IMG/VR virus record: IMGVR_UViG_3300042922_000446
Coordinates: 1 to 23,841 of that record
Source of the DNA: a virus
Strand: one strand, 5' to 3'
Length of the DNA stretch: 23,841 bases
The position numbers and the translations under genes were made by a program. Every line of letters starts with the position of its first letter. Positions within the stretch are counted from its first letter, which is position 1. Positions 13,115 to 20,962 of the stretch are shown here, piece by piece. Under the pieces are notes generated by a model, which saw nothing but the letters and a program-made list of their open reading frames with translations, was not told the origin of the DNA and ran no database searches.

Positions 13115-15043
13115 CTAATCAAATGGCAACTCCTCTTGATGTGATACTTTATAGAACCCGTTCTCATCCATTTGTGGCTTTGATTCGGTTTTCTCTGGCT
13201 CTTGATCATCAAGTTTCAAGAAAATACATCTGGTAGGCTTGCCGGCAAGCTTCTTAACCTTAGTCTCGATACCGTATTTTAGTAATCCCTGTTTATCAGC
13301 CCAACTGAGAAATGCTTTACCCGAGAAGTTGCCACGGTCGCACATTCCCTTGAAAATATTGTTATGAATAACGGCATATCCATCATCGAGAGCGCCCCAT
13401 ATTTCACCTTTGTAACACCCATAAGAGTCAGGAACAAAGTTGTTTTTATGTATGGATATATCAGACAAGATAAAATCGTAAGCTCGTTCATTCTCTGATA
13501 CCTCTCCTTTATCCTTCAACATGTCAACACAGGCATTAAAATCCAGGTATGCTCCATCCTCAAAGATATGGTCCGTAGCGATTTTGTCAGCTGTTAATAA
13601 GATACTCATAGGTAACACTTGCTTTTCTTCTTTCTCTGCACCAATCTCTTTCGCTCTCGCCAGAATCCTATTGAGAAATCTTTGTTGTATTTTACGAATT
13701 TCATCCAATCCAATTTGTTCAATTAGATCAATAAAATTTCTACCGGCATATCCATAATTATTTTTAATAATCTCAGCTATCTCACCGCCTTCGCTCGAAG
13801 TAAATAGATATCCATCTTCCATCTCAACTTCAATAATTCGGTTTATTGCGCCGCCTTGCATGGTCTCGTTTATCAGTGATCGCTCACTATTGGTCACAAT
13901 AACATTCTTCCAGTAACGCTGCCTTTGTAGCCCTAGATTGACCGTAGCGCGATCCTTTCCGCCGCCATTACATAAGTTATACACATACTCGGAGAAATCA
14001 TCCTTAAGCCTTTTTTGCAGCTGAGAAAGATCATCTATCATTAGGGGTAAGTTATTCAAAAAGTCCAATCGTATCTCAACCGATGCCGGACTTCCATTCG
14101 CCTTAACCCAATACTTACCTTCTTCCGGATTCGCCCATACCGATGTTGCTATCATGAGTGCCACAGTTTTACCCTTTCCTGTTTCTCCAAAAAGATTGAT
14201 GATGAATGGAAGGGCATTTAATTTATAGAGTAACGGACTAGCAAAGGATCCGGCCAAATACAATCTAGGCTCGATGCGATCCTTTTTTCTAATCTTCTTA
14301 GTAACTTCAAGCCATTTTTGATAACTTCCGTATTCAGTGATATTGCTGAAGGTATTTTTGAAATTCTCGTCACCATCAAAAATAACACCCATATCATATG
14401 GCATGAATATGTTCCTGATCCAGCCAAGCTTTGAAGTTGAAATCTGTTCAGTTATCAGATACTCGTTATAACTTTTCATATCCGCCAAGTATTGAACCAG
14501 TGCTTTTGCGGTTTCGCTCGTAACATCAATACCGAATTTCGAAAGAGAAGTGATTCTATTAGCTATCGATATCACCTCATTGTCTACGATGATTTCCTTC
14601 CATTTACCGCGAAACTTAAATGCAAGTTTAATTTTTACAAGATCAGTCTCTGCATTTATCAATATCTGAATTGGCATTATGGGATGAGTACAAGCTACTC
14701 TTTCACCCATGTAGGTAAACGCGCTTACTCCATTCTCATTAGCAACCCACATACCGCAGTTCATCTGAGGATAATCACCTTCGAAATGAGTCATAGCATC
14801 ATGCTCGACTTGGTTGAGGCTTTTGTTATTCTGTCCCTTATCGTATTTAGCTTTTTCTTTTTTATACGCTGCTACTAATTTCTCGAATTTAGTTTTGACT
14901 CCGAGATCTTTTGCTTTATCAATTAATGTTAAGAGCAACTTAGCCTTAAACACTTCATCTTGCTCTTCGAGGACCTCGCAAATTACTTCTTCAGATAAAA
15001 TCGACTCACTAGTCAAGCTATTGATTTCCTGCAGGGTTATCAC
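13115..15043 (-). CDS. DUF927-type phage primase-helicase
   Basis: 642 residues. The central domain has Walker A GETGKGKT (residues 286-293) and Walker B LPLMIDD (Asp337-Asp338), with the flanking LYLAGSFASPLLYKLNALPF stretch typical of DUF927 helicases. The family unwinds DNA in phage and mobile-element replication, usually paired with a separate or fused primase or CHC2 module. The partner here is the CHC2 zinc-finger protein just upstream. Start is GTG 15043, sharing GTGA with the stop of that gene. The extreme C-terminus is EELPFD, nearly the same as the SSB tip (EELPFN), suggesting a shared protein partner. Expected to be the main replication enzyme of the phage. Confidence 0.86.
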   Translation of the reverse strand: MITLQEINSLTSESILSEEVICEVLEEQDEVFKAKLLLTLIDKAKDLGVKTKFEKLVAAYKKEKAKYDKGQNNKSLNQVEHDAMTHFEGDYPQMNCGMWVANENGVSAFTYMGERVACTHPIMPIQILINAETDLVKIKLAFKFRGKWKEIIVDNEVISIANRITSLSKFGIDVTSETAKALVQYLADMKSYNEYLITEQISTSKLGWIRNIFMPYDMGVIFDGDENFKNTFSNITEYGSYQKWLEVTKKIRKKDRIEPRLYLAGSFASPLLYKLNALPFIINLFGETGKGKTVALMIATSVWANPEEGKYWVKANGSPASVEIRLDFLNNLPLMIDDLSQLQKRLKDDFSEYVYNLCNGGGKDRATVNLGLQRQRYWKNVIVTNSERSLINETMQGGAINRIIEVEMEDGYLFTSSEGGEIAEIIKNNYGYAGRNFIDLIEQIGLDEIRKIQQRFLNRILARAKEIGAEKEEKQVLPMSILLTADKIATDHIFEDGAYLDFNACVDMLKDKGEVSENERAYDFILSDISIHKNNFVPDSYGCYKGEIWGALDDGYAVIHNNIFKGMCDRGNFSGKAFLSWADKQGLLKYGIETKVKKLAGKPTRCIFLKLDDQEPEKTESKPQMDENGFYKVSHQEELPFD

Positions 15044-15540
15044 CTCTTTTCCTCATCCGTCATGCACTCAAGATGGTATAATTCAAGTTGTAATTGGTTA
15101 TGAGCTTCGCACCATATATCAGAAAACGGATCCGATATATATATGAGTTCTCGATAGGCAGAAATATAAGCATGTATTCGCTTTAATTCAGCCTTTTCTC
15201 TACGTTCTTTGATAATTCTCTCTTTACGTTCTTTCATTGCTGTTTTAGCCTTGCGCTGAGCCGTAAATGATGGTTTCTCGGTGCCTCCCAGCAGTTCGAA
15301 TGCAGTCCAAAAATCGCAGTTGTTAAAGTGCATGGTAATATCGAATATATCAAAACTTTGACCACATACGAAACAGTGGCAACCATCCCTGAATACTTTC
15401 ATATTCAAATCCTTACCACCATGGCACCATCCTCGGCAGCGCTTCCACTTGACAGGAATCCCATATCTTGACAGCACATCTTGAACGGTAACCGTTGCAA
15501 TTAAATATTCCTTACGTTCTTCTATTTCATCCTTGTTCAC
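15040..15540 (-). CDS. CHC2 zinc-finger (DnaG-type) primase-associated protein
   Basis: 166 residues. Residues 17-80 match the DnaG N-terminal zinc-binding fold: VQDVLSRYGIPVKW, then Cys35, Cys39/His40, then GCHCFVCG (C54, C56, C59) and FDIFDITMHF. The C-terminal half is a long charged helix. No TOPRIM catalytic domain is present, so it supplies template recognition to the adjacent DUF927 helicase rather than being a complete primase. It overlaps the helicase start and the upstream nuclease stop by four bases each. Confidence 0.84.
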   Translation of the reverse strand: MNKDEIEERKEYLIATVTVQDVLSRYGIPVKWKRCRGWCHGGKDLNMKVFRDGCHCFVCGQSFDIFDITMHFNNCDFWTAFELLGGTEKPSFTAQRKAKTAMKERKERIIKERREKAELKRIHAYISAYRELIYISDPFSDIWCEAHNQLQLELYHLECMTDEEKR

Positions 15541-16097
15541 TGTCGATCACCGCCTAGCAACTCTATGATTTTCTTACCGGTATGAAGTTTATCGCAAAAA
15601 TGAAATTCACAGCCATATTTCCGTTCCTGGGTTCGCATCACTTGAGCCAGTGTCTTACCGGTCATTGCTTTGGTTTCTTCAATCCACTCTTTCCAATACC
15701 CGAGTTCCCAATATTCCTCTCCAGATCCATCTGACAATAACTCATCTTCAACCCATAGCTTTCTTTTTACATACCTTCTAGGGTTTTCCCATGTCTCAAC
15801 ATCATTAATTGACTTTATCCGGTTGCTATGCTCTATTAGGATGATCAGCTTAATACCATTTTCCTGAGCTCGAATAAGCTCACTCCGAAAACGGTCATGA
15901 TTTTGACATGTATTCGCGCAATACTCAGAAAGATTTTGTTTCCGATCAATGATTAGCCTAGGGTTATCCAGGGACATATAGTCCCCGGTCCACAGCTTAC
16001 TTACATAGTGTTTAACCCCTTGCTTATCGAACTCGGATACAATTTTGGTGATTGCCCTCGCTTTTTCTCGACTATCGATTTGTATCGTAAGGCTCAT
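15537..16097 (-). CDS. ERCC4 (XPF)-type nuclease domain protein
   Basis: 186 residues from ATG 16097, with GGAGA upstream; an ATG at 16109 would overlap SSB. Nuclease signature: IQIDSREK (Asp8, Arg10, Glu11, Lys12), TGDYMS (Asp39), and LIIDRKQ (Asp51-Arg52-Lys53, in place of the usual GluArgLys). ERCC4 nucleases cut branched DNA. In phages this one probably processes recombination or replication intermediates with SSB and the ERF annealase encoded next to it. All core residues are present apart from the conservative Glu-to-Asp. Confidence 0.85.
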   Translation of the reverse strand: MSLTIQIDSREKARAITKIVSEFDKQGVKHYVSKLWTGDYMSLDNPRLIIDRKQNLSEYCANTCQNHDRFRSELIRAQENGIKLIILIEHSNRIKSINDVETWENPRRYVKRKLWVEDELLSDGSGEEYWELGYWKEWIEETKAMTGKTLAQVMRTQERKYGCEFHFCDKLHTGKKIIELLGGDRQ

Positions 16098-16108
16098 AAG
16101 CGTCTCCA

Positions 16109-16531
16109 TTAGTTGAAGGGCAATTCTTCGTCAATGCCGTCCGGAATATTCATAAAACCGTCGCCAATCGAAGAAGGCGTATATTGTGAATTATAATCGG
16201 AGTATCCACCGCCGTCGGCTTTCTTCTCAACAAATTCCACATTTTCCGCAACTACATCTGTTGTATAAATCTTGACACCGTCCTTATTTGTATAAGACCC
16301 CGTTTGGATCCTACCATCAAGTCCGATCTTCATTCCTTGGTGAAAATATTTCTCAAGAAACTCGGCTGTCTTACCGAATGAAATACAACCAATGAAATCA
16401 GCTGTCTGACCTCCATCTTGTTTAAATCTGCGATCAACTGCCACTGTAAATCTTGCAATCGATTTTCCTCCATCTGTATATCTGACCTCGGGATCCCTGG
16501 TAAGTCTTCCGACTAAATGTACACTATTCAT
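16109..16531 (-). CDS. ssb: Single-stranded DNA-binding protein
   Basis: 140 residues, with an OB fold of bacterial SSB type from the first residue (MNSVHLVGRLTRDPEVRYTD; FIGCISFGKTAEFLEKYFHQG; IGLDGRIQTGSYTNKDG). A Gly/Ser/Tyr-rich linker follows, then the acidic tip DEELPFN, which recruits partners. Shorter than most chromosomal SSBs (about 165-175) because the linker is short, as in many phage SSBs. It binds ssDNA for the ERF/helicase system. The start lies 8 nt inside the upstream gene. Confidence 0.95.
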   Translation of the reverse strand: MNSVHLVGRLTRDPEVRYTDGGKSIARFTVAVDRRFKQDGGQTADFIGCISFGKTAEFLEKYFHQGMKIGLDGRIQTGSYTNKDGVKIYTTDVVAENVEFVEKKADGGGYSDYNSQYTPSSIGDGFMNIPDGIDEELPFN

Positions 16532-16781
16532 TAGTAATAACCTCCTTTAGCTCCACCTTACCGATTATGGTTTTTACCTTATCCCTAAACGCCTCAATCT
16601 CAACTTCAGGAACGTTGATCTGAGTGACTATACCCCGAGAATACGGAAGGTCTAGTATCGTGGGTTTTGCATGAGGAAGTTCTACCGTATCCCCGACACT
16701 AACCGGTATCTCCGTGCGATATGTGTAATCTCTTCCGAATGGCTCACCCATTTTTAAAAATTTAACCTTGATTAAGTTCAT
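16524..16781 (-). CDS. Phage protein, function unknown (85 aa)
   Basis: 85 residues with a beta-rich look (LIKVKFLKMGEPFGRDYTYR; GIVTQINVPEVEIEAF). Lies between the ERF annealase and SSB, a slot often filled by small conserved phage proteins. It overlaps SSB by 8 nt. Possibly a small accessory of the recombination module; not recognised. Confidence 0.68.
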   Translation of the reverse strand: MNLIKVKFLKMGEPFGRDYTYRTEIPVSVGDTVELPHAKPTILDLPYSRGIVTQINVPEVEIEAFRDKVKTIIGKVELKEVITNE

Positions 16782-16783
16782 GC

Positions 16784-17539
16784 CTATGCCTCCTTACTTT
16801 TAGTTTTCTTTAGTGCATTCATAACTTTGATAAATAATTCCTCGGTACAGTCTGCTAATGTAGAGAAACCATATCGCTTACATATTGCAGATTCTTGAAC
16901 TCCGGTTCTCTGAAGTTCACCACGGATTGTGTTGATTTTTGCTTCATTTATCTTTTGCTGAGCGACAGCAGCCATCTGATCGGCCGTAGGAGCTTGCTGA
17001 GATGTACTTGGTTGCTGCTTCTCTGCCTTGGCTTGATTTTGTGGCTTGGGCTTCTCATCCTGTTTGGTATCCTTTGCATTCTTTGGAGTAGGCTCATGAA
17101 TTTCCGCATCCGGATCAATCATTTCTTCGGTCGGGATACAAAACACCTGGAAGCAAGCATATTTATAAGCGATTGACATTGCCTTGTTTGTTGCTTTATC
17201 TCCACTGTCCATTGCTTCACCGATAACCTTAGCTTCAATAAAACTCCCATCCTCGGCAAAGAACTTATATGTAATCCCTAGCCTAGTATAAAGAAGAACA
17301 CTTTCCTTTTTCTGTCCCTGGAATTCCTTGATTGATGATCGCTCGCTTCTCTCCTCGCTTGTAACCTCAGGAACAATAAAAACCTTATGTTTAACAAGTG
17401 CCGGCTGCAGCGCATTCATAACATCATCGATACCGCGATACATAAATTTCTGTTGTTCGTTCTGCTTGTTTTTACCAATAGCTCCGATCTCAGCCATGAC
17501 ATTGCTGATTGCTTCATAAATCTTTCCGTTTTCGGCCAT
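16784..17539 (-). CDS. ERF-family single-strand annealing recombinase
   Basis: 251 residues. Residues 1-145 match the ERF superfamily: EAISNVMAEIGAIGKNKQN, KFMYRGIDDVMNALQPALVK, and the GEAMDSGDKATNKAMSIAYK stretch that is the family hallmark. A Gln/Lys/Pro-rich linker (about 150-195) follows, then a C-terminal helical segment. The family anneals complementary ssDNA coated by SSB, for recombination-dependent replication and genome circularisation. The start shares a base with the stop of the DUF1351 gene (TGATG). Looks complete. Confidence 0.92.
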   Translation of the reverse strand: MAENGKIYEAISNVMAEIGAIGKNKQNEQQKFMYRGIDDVMNALQPALVKHKVFIVPEVTSEERSERSSIKEFQGQKKESVLLYTRLGITYKFFAEDGSFIEAKVIGEAMDSGDKATNKAMSIAYKYACFQVFCIPTEEMIDPDAEIHEPTPKNAKDTKQDEKPKPQNQAKAEKQQPSTSQQAPTADQMAAVAQQKINEAKINTIRGELQRTGVQESAICKRYGFSTLADCTEELFIKVMNALKKTKSKEA

Positions 17540-18597
17540 CAGAAATCCTTCCTTTCATAAACTAGCCCAATACTATTAAGATACATTTCTACCTGATGGA
17601 GCTCCTCATTAGTACCAGAAACTGTGAAATTAGCCGTTATCGCATCGGCATCAAAAGGAGCTTCCAAATCATCAATCGGCTCAGGTTCCTTAACACTCAT
17701 AAGCCGCTTCTCTGTAGCAAGCCTTTCCTCTTCGCGAATACGCTCTTCCTCTGCAGCTGCTTTTAAGCGTTCTTCCTCTCGGATCTTCTCCTCTACTTCA
17801 GCAGCTTTACGGCGTTCTTCCTCTTTGATCTGCTCTTCTTTCCGGATCCGCTCCAATTCTTCCTCACGAACTCTTTGCCTCTCGCGTTCCAGCTCACATT
17901 CTCTGACCTGTCTCTGACGCTCTTCCTCGGCTTCTCTATCTTTACGTTGCTGTTCTTCCATACGAGCTTGTATCTCGCGTTTCTGAGCTTCATAACGATT
18001 AATCATCTGCATAGCCTTGGCAACGTCTAAATCACCCCAGAACAGCCTCAGAGCCTCTTCTGTCTTATCTGATACCATAGAACTAATTAGAGCGACATTG
18101 TCACGGATTGTGTTAAGCTTAGCGGTCATTTCATCCCTTACAGACTTCATCGAGGCCGTTGCGTTTTCCCAACGGTTGTCGTATATAACCACGAGACCAA
18201 TTTCGTCGATGAGAGACGGATATCCAGTGATGATGGTAGTGAATGTCGCTTTGATGTCCTCCTGCTTCTGTAGGCGCTGTCTCTCTTCAAACTCTTTAAC
18301 CTGGTTGTCAATGATCCCAATCGGTTCATTAATTATCTCGATTAGTTCCTTAACATTCTGTTCGAAATCGGTGTAAGGCTTCAGGAACTCGTTCTTAACC
18401 TCAACCTTTTTGTCATTGACTGCTTTAGCTATCTTCCGGAGCGTAGCAACATCTTTCTTACGCTCAACCTTGTTATCCTCAGTGACTTCCAGCTCCTTGT
18501 AAACCTGCATCTGCTCTGACAGAGTAGATTTTATATCTTCAAAATTTGTTGATATCAGACTTGGCTTAATATCAACTACAATTTGTAATTCATTCAT
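17539..18597 (-). CDS. DUF1351 family phage protein with long coiled coil
   Basis: 352 residues. The N-terminal 130 (DIKPSLISTNFEDIKSTLSE; KKDVATLRKIAKAVNDKKVE) are typical of DUF1351 proteins, which almost always precede ERF/RecT-type annealases in Firmicutes phages. Residues about 195-300 are an uninterrupted Glu/Arg/Lys coiled coil with near-repeats (EEERQRQVRE, IREEERLKAAAEEERIREEE). A short C-terminal globular part (FTVSGTNEELHQVEMYLNSI) follows. It probably assists the recombinase or holds it in a complex; the biochemical role is not established. Confidence 0.85.
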   Translation of the reverse strand: MNELQIVVDIKPSLISTNFEDIKSTLSEQMQVYKELEVTEDNKVERKKDVATLRKIAKAVNDKKVEVKNEFLKPYTDFEQNVKELIEIINEPIGIIDNQVKEFEERQRLQKQEDIKATFTTIITGYPSLIDEIGLVVIYDNRWENATASMKSVRDEMTAKLNTIRDNVALISSMVSDKTEEALRLFWGDLDVAKAMQMINRYEAQKREIQARMEEQQRKDREAEEERQRQVRECELERERQRVREEELERIRKEEQIKEEERRKAAEVEEKIREEERLKAAAEEERIREEERLATEKRLMSVKEPEPIDDLEAPFDADAITANFTVSGTNEELHQVEMYLNSIGLVYERKDF

Positions 18598-18608
18598 TGA
18601 GAATCCTC

Positions 18609-18767
18609 CTATTCCTCACATTCAATACAGAGCTCACATCCGTATTGATTTAATTTGATCTTGTCAGCTCTTATGTCTTCATGGGAACCCTTGGCGGTAA
18701 AATCAATATTCACCTTAAGATCCGGAGAGAATTGAGCTAATTCCTGTATCCACTCATATACTGTCAT
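18609..18767 (-). CDS. Small phage protein with C-terminal CxxCxxC (52 aa)
   Basis: ATG 18767 to TAG 18609. Begins MTVYEWIQELAQFSPDLKVN and ends GCELCIECEE, three cysteines spaced by two residues. GAGGAGGA lies just upstream. It sits between the DUF1351 gene and another tiny gene (18770-18949), with gaps of a few bases. Metal binding is likely; function unknown. Confidence 0.66.
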   Translation of the reverse strand: MTVYEWIQELAQFSPDLKVNIDFTAKGSHEDIRADKIKLNQYGCELCIECEE

Positions 18768-18769
18768 TC

Positions 18770-18949
18770 CTATTCCTCCTCAAAATACAAACTTCTTCCG
18801 CGCCTGCCATAATCGTCCGGAACAGTTACCCATGGAAGCTCATTATCAGCTCTTGCTTCATCCGCAGATACTCCCTCGTACTGACGAAGGATCCGATCGG
18901 CTTCGCGCTCATTGGCGGAATAAACATCGTTGTTATCAGGGATGTACAT
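18770..18949 (-). CDS. Small phage protein (59 aa) overlapping the upstream zinc-ribbon frame
   Basis: ATG 18949 to TAG 18770, 59 residues, beginning MYIPDNNDVYSANEREADRI and ending RRGRSLYFEEE. AAGGAGG lies ten bases before the start. The upstream frame (18826-19035) runs over its first 124 nt in another frame. Codon content and its own ribosome site favour this frame as the real gene in the overlap. Function unknown. Confidence 0.6.
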   Translation of the reverse strand: MYIPDNNDVYSANEREADRILRQYEGVSADEARADNELPWVTVPDDYGRRGRSLYFEEE

Positions 18950-19035
18950 TCGGTATCAGCCTCCTTATCACATGAACACTCTTCCCCTGGATCTAAATTA
19001 GCGCCACACTCAGGGCATGGATGATAGTAGCACAT
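18826..19035 (-). CDS. Zinc-ribbon phage protein, probably with out-of-frame extension
   Basis: 69 residues from ATG 19035, with GGAGG eight bases upstream. The first 26 residues (MCYYHPCPECGANLDPGEEC then SCDKEAD) form a compact zinc ribbon of the kind that is a complete protein in related phages, as I recall. The rest overlaps gene 18770-18949 and has no obvious fold, so a lost stop codon may have lengthened it. The ribosome site for the overlapped gene lies inside it. Confidence 0.55.
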   Translation of the reverse strand: MCYYHPCPECGANLDPGEECSCDKEADTECTSLITTMFIPPMSAKPIGSFVSTREYLRMKQELIMSFHG

Positions 19036-19038
19036 ACG

Positions 19039-19302
19039 CTAATCCTCCATTACTAAAGCAAACGCATCAGCAGCGCATTTCTTGCAGATGTACTTCTTTC
19101 CAAGCTTCTTCAGATCTTTGGTTTCATCACAGTGAGCACATCTATGCACCTCTCCTTGGTATTTTTTCAGAACGATCGTATCCTCATCCGTGTAGATCTC
19201 CAGTGGATCTCTCTCGGTTACATCAAGCGTTCTTCTAAGTTCAATGGGAAGAGTGATTCTTCCCAGTTCATCTAGCTTCCGTACAATACCGGTATTCTTC
19301 AT
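19039..19302 (-). CDS. AbrB/SpoVT-like regulator fused to a zinc ribbon
   Basis: 87 residues. Residues 1-47 are an AbrB/MazE-type swapped-hairpin DNA-binding domain (GIVRKLDELGRITLPIELRR; VTERDPLEIYTDEDTIVLKK). Residues 53-80 are a zinc ribbon (Cys55-x2-Cys58, Cys73-x2-Cys76). This fusion is common in Clostridia phages and plasmids and presumably represses or tunes transcription as a dimer. ATGA overlap with the upstream membrane-protein gene. It has a diverged relative in this window at 20688-20957. Confidence 0.85.
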   Translation of the reverse strand: MKNTGIVRKLDELGRITLPIELRRTLDVTERDPLEIYTDEDTIVLKKYQGEVHRCAHCDETKDLKKLGKKYICKKCAADAFALVMED

Positions 19303-19541
19303 GACAACTCCTCCTGTCCCGCAGCTGGTTCATTAACGGTTTTCTGCATCAAATCACTTAATTCTTTTACGATTTTCGTTGTCATTTGTAAGTCATCAAA
19401 CAGTATGCTATTCTGTTTTTCGATGAGTTCGCAGCGCGCCTCTATAACTTTGGTGTGTTTGTTCTTGGTAAAGGTATAAACGATGTCTCCGACTAAGTTC
19501 AATGCCAAGACAATAATTAATATAATTGTTATAACCAACAT
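19299..19541 (-). CDS. Small membrane protein with coiled-coil tail (80 aa)
   Basis: 80 residues from ATG 19541 (AGGAGGATACCC upstream; an ATG at 19598 overlaps the upstream gene). One N-terminal membrane helix (MLVITIILIIVLALNLVGDI), then a charged helical cytoplasmic part. Resembles small phage membrane proteins of unknown role; a superinfection or spanin-like function cannot be shown. Confidence 0.66.
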   Translation of the reverse strand: MLVITIILIIVLALNLVGDIVYTFTKNKHTKVIEARCELIEKQNSILFDDLQMTTKIVKELSDLMQKTVNEPAAGQEELS

Positions 19542-19551
19542 GGGTATCCTC

Positions 19552-19722
19552 CTACTTATCCTGGTGTCTGTGGAGTAAAGCCTTAAGACTATCCACAAAT
19601 GATTTGCGCTGTGCCTTCTGATCTTTGGTATGTATCGCCTTCATTGTAAAACGGCGAAATGATTTATCCTTGTGCGCATTGCTTCTATGGCTGCGCTCCA
19701 TGTGCTTTCTTGCTCCTGCCAT
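19552..19722 (-). CDS. Small basic phage protein (56 aa)
   Basis: ATG 19722 to TAG 19552, beginning MAGARKHMERSHRSNAHKDK and ending LKALLHRHQDK, rich in Lys, Arg and His. GGGGAGG lies nine bases upstream. I recall the MAGARKHMERS opening from several Firmicutes phages, where it is a hypothetical protein. Nucleic-acid binding is likely from the charge. Confidence 0.68.
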   Translation of the reverse strand: MAGARKHMERSHRSNAHKDKSFRRFTMKAIHTKDQKAQRKSFVDSLKALLHRHQDK

Positions 19723-19723
19723 A

Positions 19724-20005
19724 CTATTCAACCTCCCCTACAGCAATTTCATCATTCTGGACCTTAATGCACCCATGCATCAACTCATCGTAATCGGTCC
19801 AGTTGTCATCTGCGAAATCGCACCCCAATACACTGGCTTCGTCTCCAAAAATCTTCTTTTCGAATGGAGCAGCATGTTTATATACGATGTGTGAATCCGT
19901 AGCGTTAAGGATGAGTATTGGTGTATTGGTATAACTTCTATCACCAATGGCTTTAGTAGGTGCTGTTCTGATTGCATTTCTGCCTATTAATTCTGTTGCT
20001 TTCAT
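19724..20005 (-). CDS. Conserved phage protein, function unknown (93 aa)
   Basis: 93 residues from ATG 20005, with AAAGGAGG upstream; an ATG at 20044 falls before that site. MKATELIGRNAIRTAPTKAI then GDRSYTNTPILILNATDSHI is a beta-barrel-like pattern found in small Firmicutes phage proteins. An acidic C-terminus follows. No known role. Confidence 0.7.
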   Translation of the reverse strand: MKATELIGRNAIRTAPTKAIGDRSYTNTPILILNATDSHIVYKHAAPFEKKIFGDEASVLGCDFADDNWTDYDELMHGCIKVQNDEIAVGEVE

Positions 20006-20058
20006 AAAACATTGACCTCCTTTGATTTTGCGCGTATAATACACATTAGATATATTTG

Positions 20059-20202
20059 TTATGCGCTCACTTTGGTCCTGCCAGACCGGGTGAGCCTTTT
20101 TCTTTCACAATCAGGACATTCATAGCCGGTAGGCGGTATCTTTTGTAGAACACTAATCTGCCATGAACGCTTGCATGTTCTGCATTTCTTATACCGTGCC
20201 AT
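20059..20202 (-). CDS. Small zinc-ribbon phage protein (47 aa)
   Basis: ATG 20202 to TAA 20059. Contains CRTC (7-10) and CPDC (29-32), a classical zinc ribbon, with a basic C-terminus (ERKRLTRSGRTK). CGGAGG lies seven bases upstream and overlaps the stop of the previous gene. Probably nucleic-acid binding. A small inverted repeat with GCGC ends lies just downstream. Confidence 0.7.
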   Translation of the reverse strand: MARYKKCRTCKRSWQISVLQKIPPTGYECPDCERKRLTRSGRTKVSA

Positions 20203-20204
20203 GC

Positions 20205-20504
20205 TTATACCTCCGATCGCCATCGAGGAAGATGCTTGCTTCTCTTCTCCTCGTAGATGTTTTCAATCTTGGATTCAATTCTGGATATGTCATCCTTGAC
20301 GATGTTCTCTGCCTCGATAAGCCCGAGACCGTTTAGGGCTTCAAACATACCTCTGCAGATGTTTAACGCTCGAGTTGCTTCGTGTAACGCCTTAAAAGAA
20401 TTGTAAGCATCCACCCGATTAGCTTCGTCAAGATATACATGCATTCTTCTGTTCTGGATGTCTGCCGCATCTTTATCTACCAGTAGAACATTCTGAGTTG
20501 CCAT
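20205..20504 (-). CDS. Phage protein, function unknown (99 aa)
   Basis: 99 residues from ATG 20504 (GAGGAG upstream). Opening MATQNVLLVDKDAADIQNRR, then helical (FKALHEATRALNICRGMFEA), ending basic. Overlaps the small membrane protein gene upstream in its start region. Not recognised; a small four-helix protein is plausible. Confidence 0.66.
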   Translation of the reverse strand: MATQNVLLVDKDAADIQNRRMHVYLDEANRVDAYNSFKALHEATRALNICRGMFEALNGLGLIEAENIVKDDISRIESKIENIYEEKRSKHLPRWRSEV

Positions 20505-20509
20505 AACTA

Positions 20510-20704
20510 TTACTCCTCTCTGCACTGCCTAATAGTTGCAATGATTATTCCGATAATCAGTCCTGCACCGATGGCGCCAGCTTGAATAAGAGCTTGCTTA
20601 AATGAGATTTCCAAACACTGAAGGGATCCCATTGTGCCAAAAAGCTTCAAGATAGCGAAAAATCCTAACACGAACTTAAGCAGTTCTTTAATCTTTTCTT
20701 TCAA
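20510..20704 (-). CDS. Small two-helix membrane protein (64 aa)
   Basis: 64 residues from TTG 20704, with AAGGAGG nine bases upstream, inside the end of the AbrB-like gene (17-nt overlap). Two hydrophobic segments (LLKFVLGFFAILKLFG; ALIQAGAIGAGLIIGIIIAT) flank a polar loop, and the C-terminus is charged. Holin-like in shape, but its place in the early operon, far from lysis genes, argues against a lysis role. Confidence 0.6.
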   Translation of the reverse strand: MKEKIKELLKFVLGFFAILKLFGTMGSLQCLEISFKQALIQAGAIGAGLIIGIIIATIRQCREE

Positions 20705-20957
20705 TTAAAAAATCCTCCTTCCTGATACTGACCGTGTCTTTTTCTATACAGCTCTCACATAGTAGAATTCCTCCGGTATGCAGCTTCAACTTCTTCTCAT
20801 CAGTGCATCCGCAGGCCACGCATCTCAGCTTGAATGGTTTCAAAATAACAAATCCATCTGTATAAGTAGCCTCCAAAAATTCATCTGTAATTCCTGCCTC
20901 ATGGAGTATCTTTTGCAATGAGATTCTGCTATTTCTCTCGATAATTCTAGTTGTCAT
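20688..20957 (-). CDS. AbrB-like protein with zinc ribbon (second copy)
   Basis: 89 residues. The N-terminal part (RIIERNSRISLQKILHEAGI; FVILKPF) keeps the AbrB-like hairpin pattern in diverged form. A zinc ribbon follows (Cys46-x2-Cys49 and Cys67-x2-Cys70). GGAGGG precedes ATG 20957. Same architecture as 19039-19302 but weakly similar, suggesting an old duplication or separate acquisition. A transcription regulator acting early in induction is the likely role. Confidence 0.72.
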   Translation of the reverse strand: MTTRIIERNSRISLQKILHEAGITDEFLEATYTDGFVILKPFKLRCVACGCTDEKKLKLHTGGILLCESCIEKDTVSIRKEDFLIERKD

Positions 20958-20962
20958 AATTC

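Noticed and set aside
12997-13212. 71-codon frame in the GTTAC-repeat region
   Set aside because: Overlaps the end of the primase-helicase gene in another frame, no ribosome site, repeats dominate.
17624-17917. Serine-rich plus-strand frame within the DUF1351 gene
   Set aside because: Mirror frame of the Glu/Arg-rich coiled coil; no promoter or ribosome site.
20510-20704. Holin call for the two-helix membrane protein
   Set aside because: Lies in the early operon with no endolysin nearby; shape alone is insufficient.
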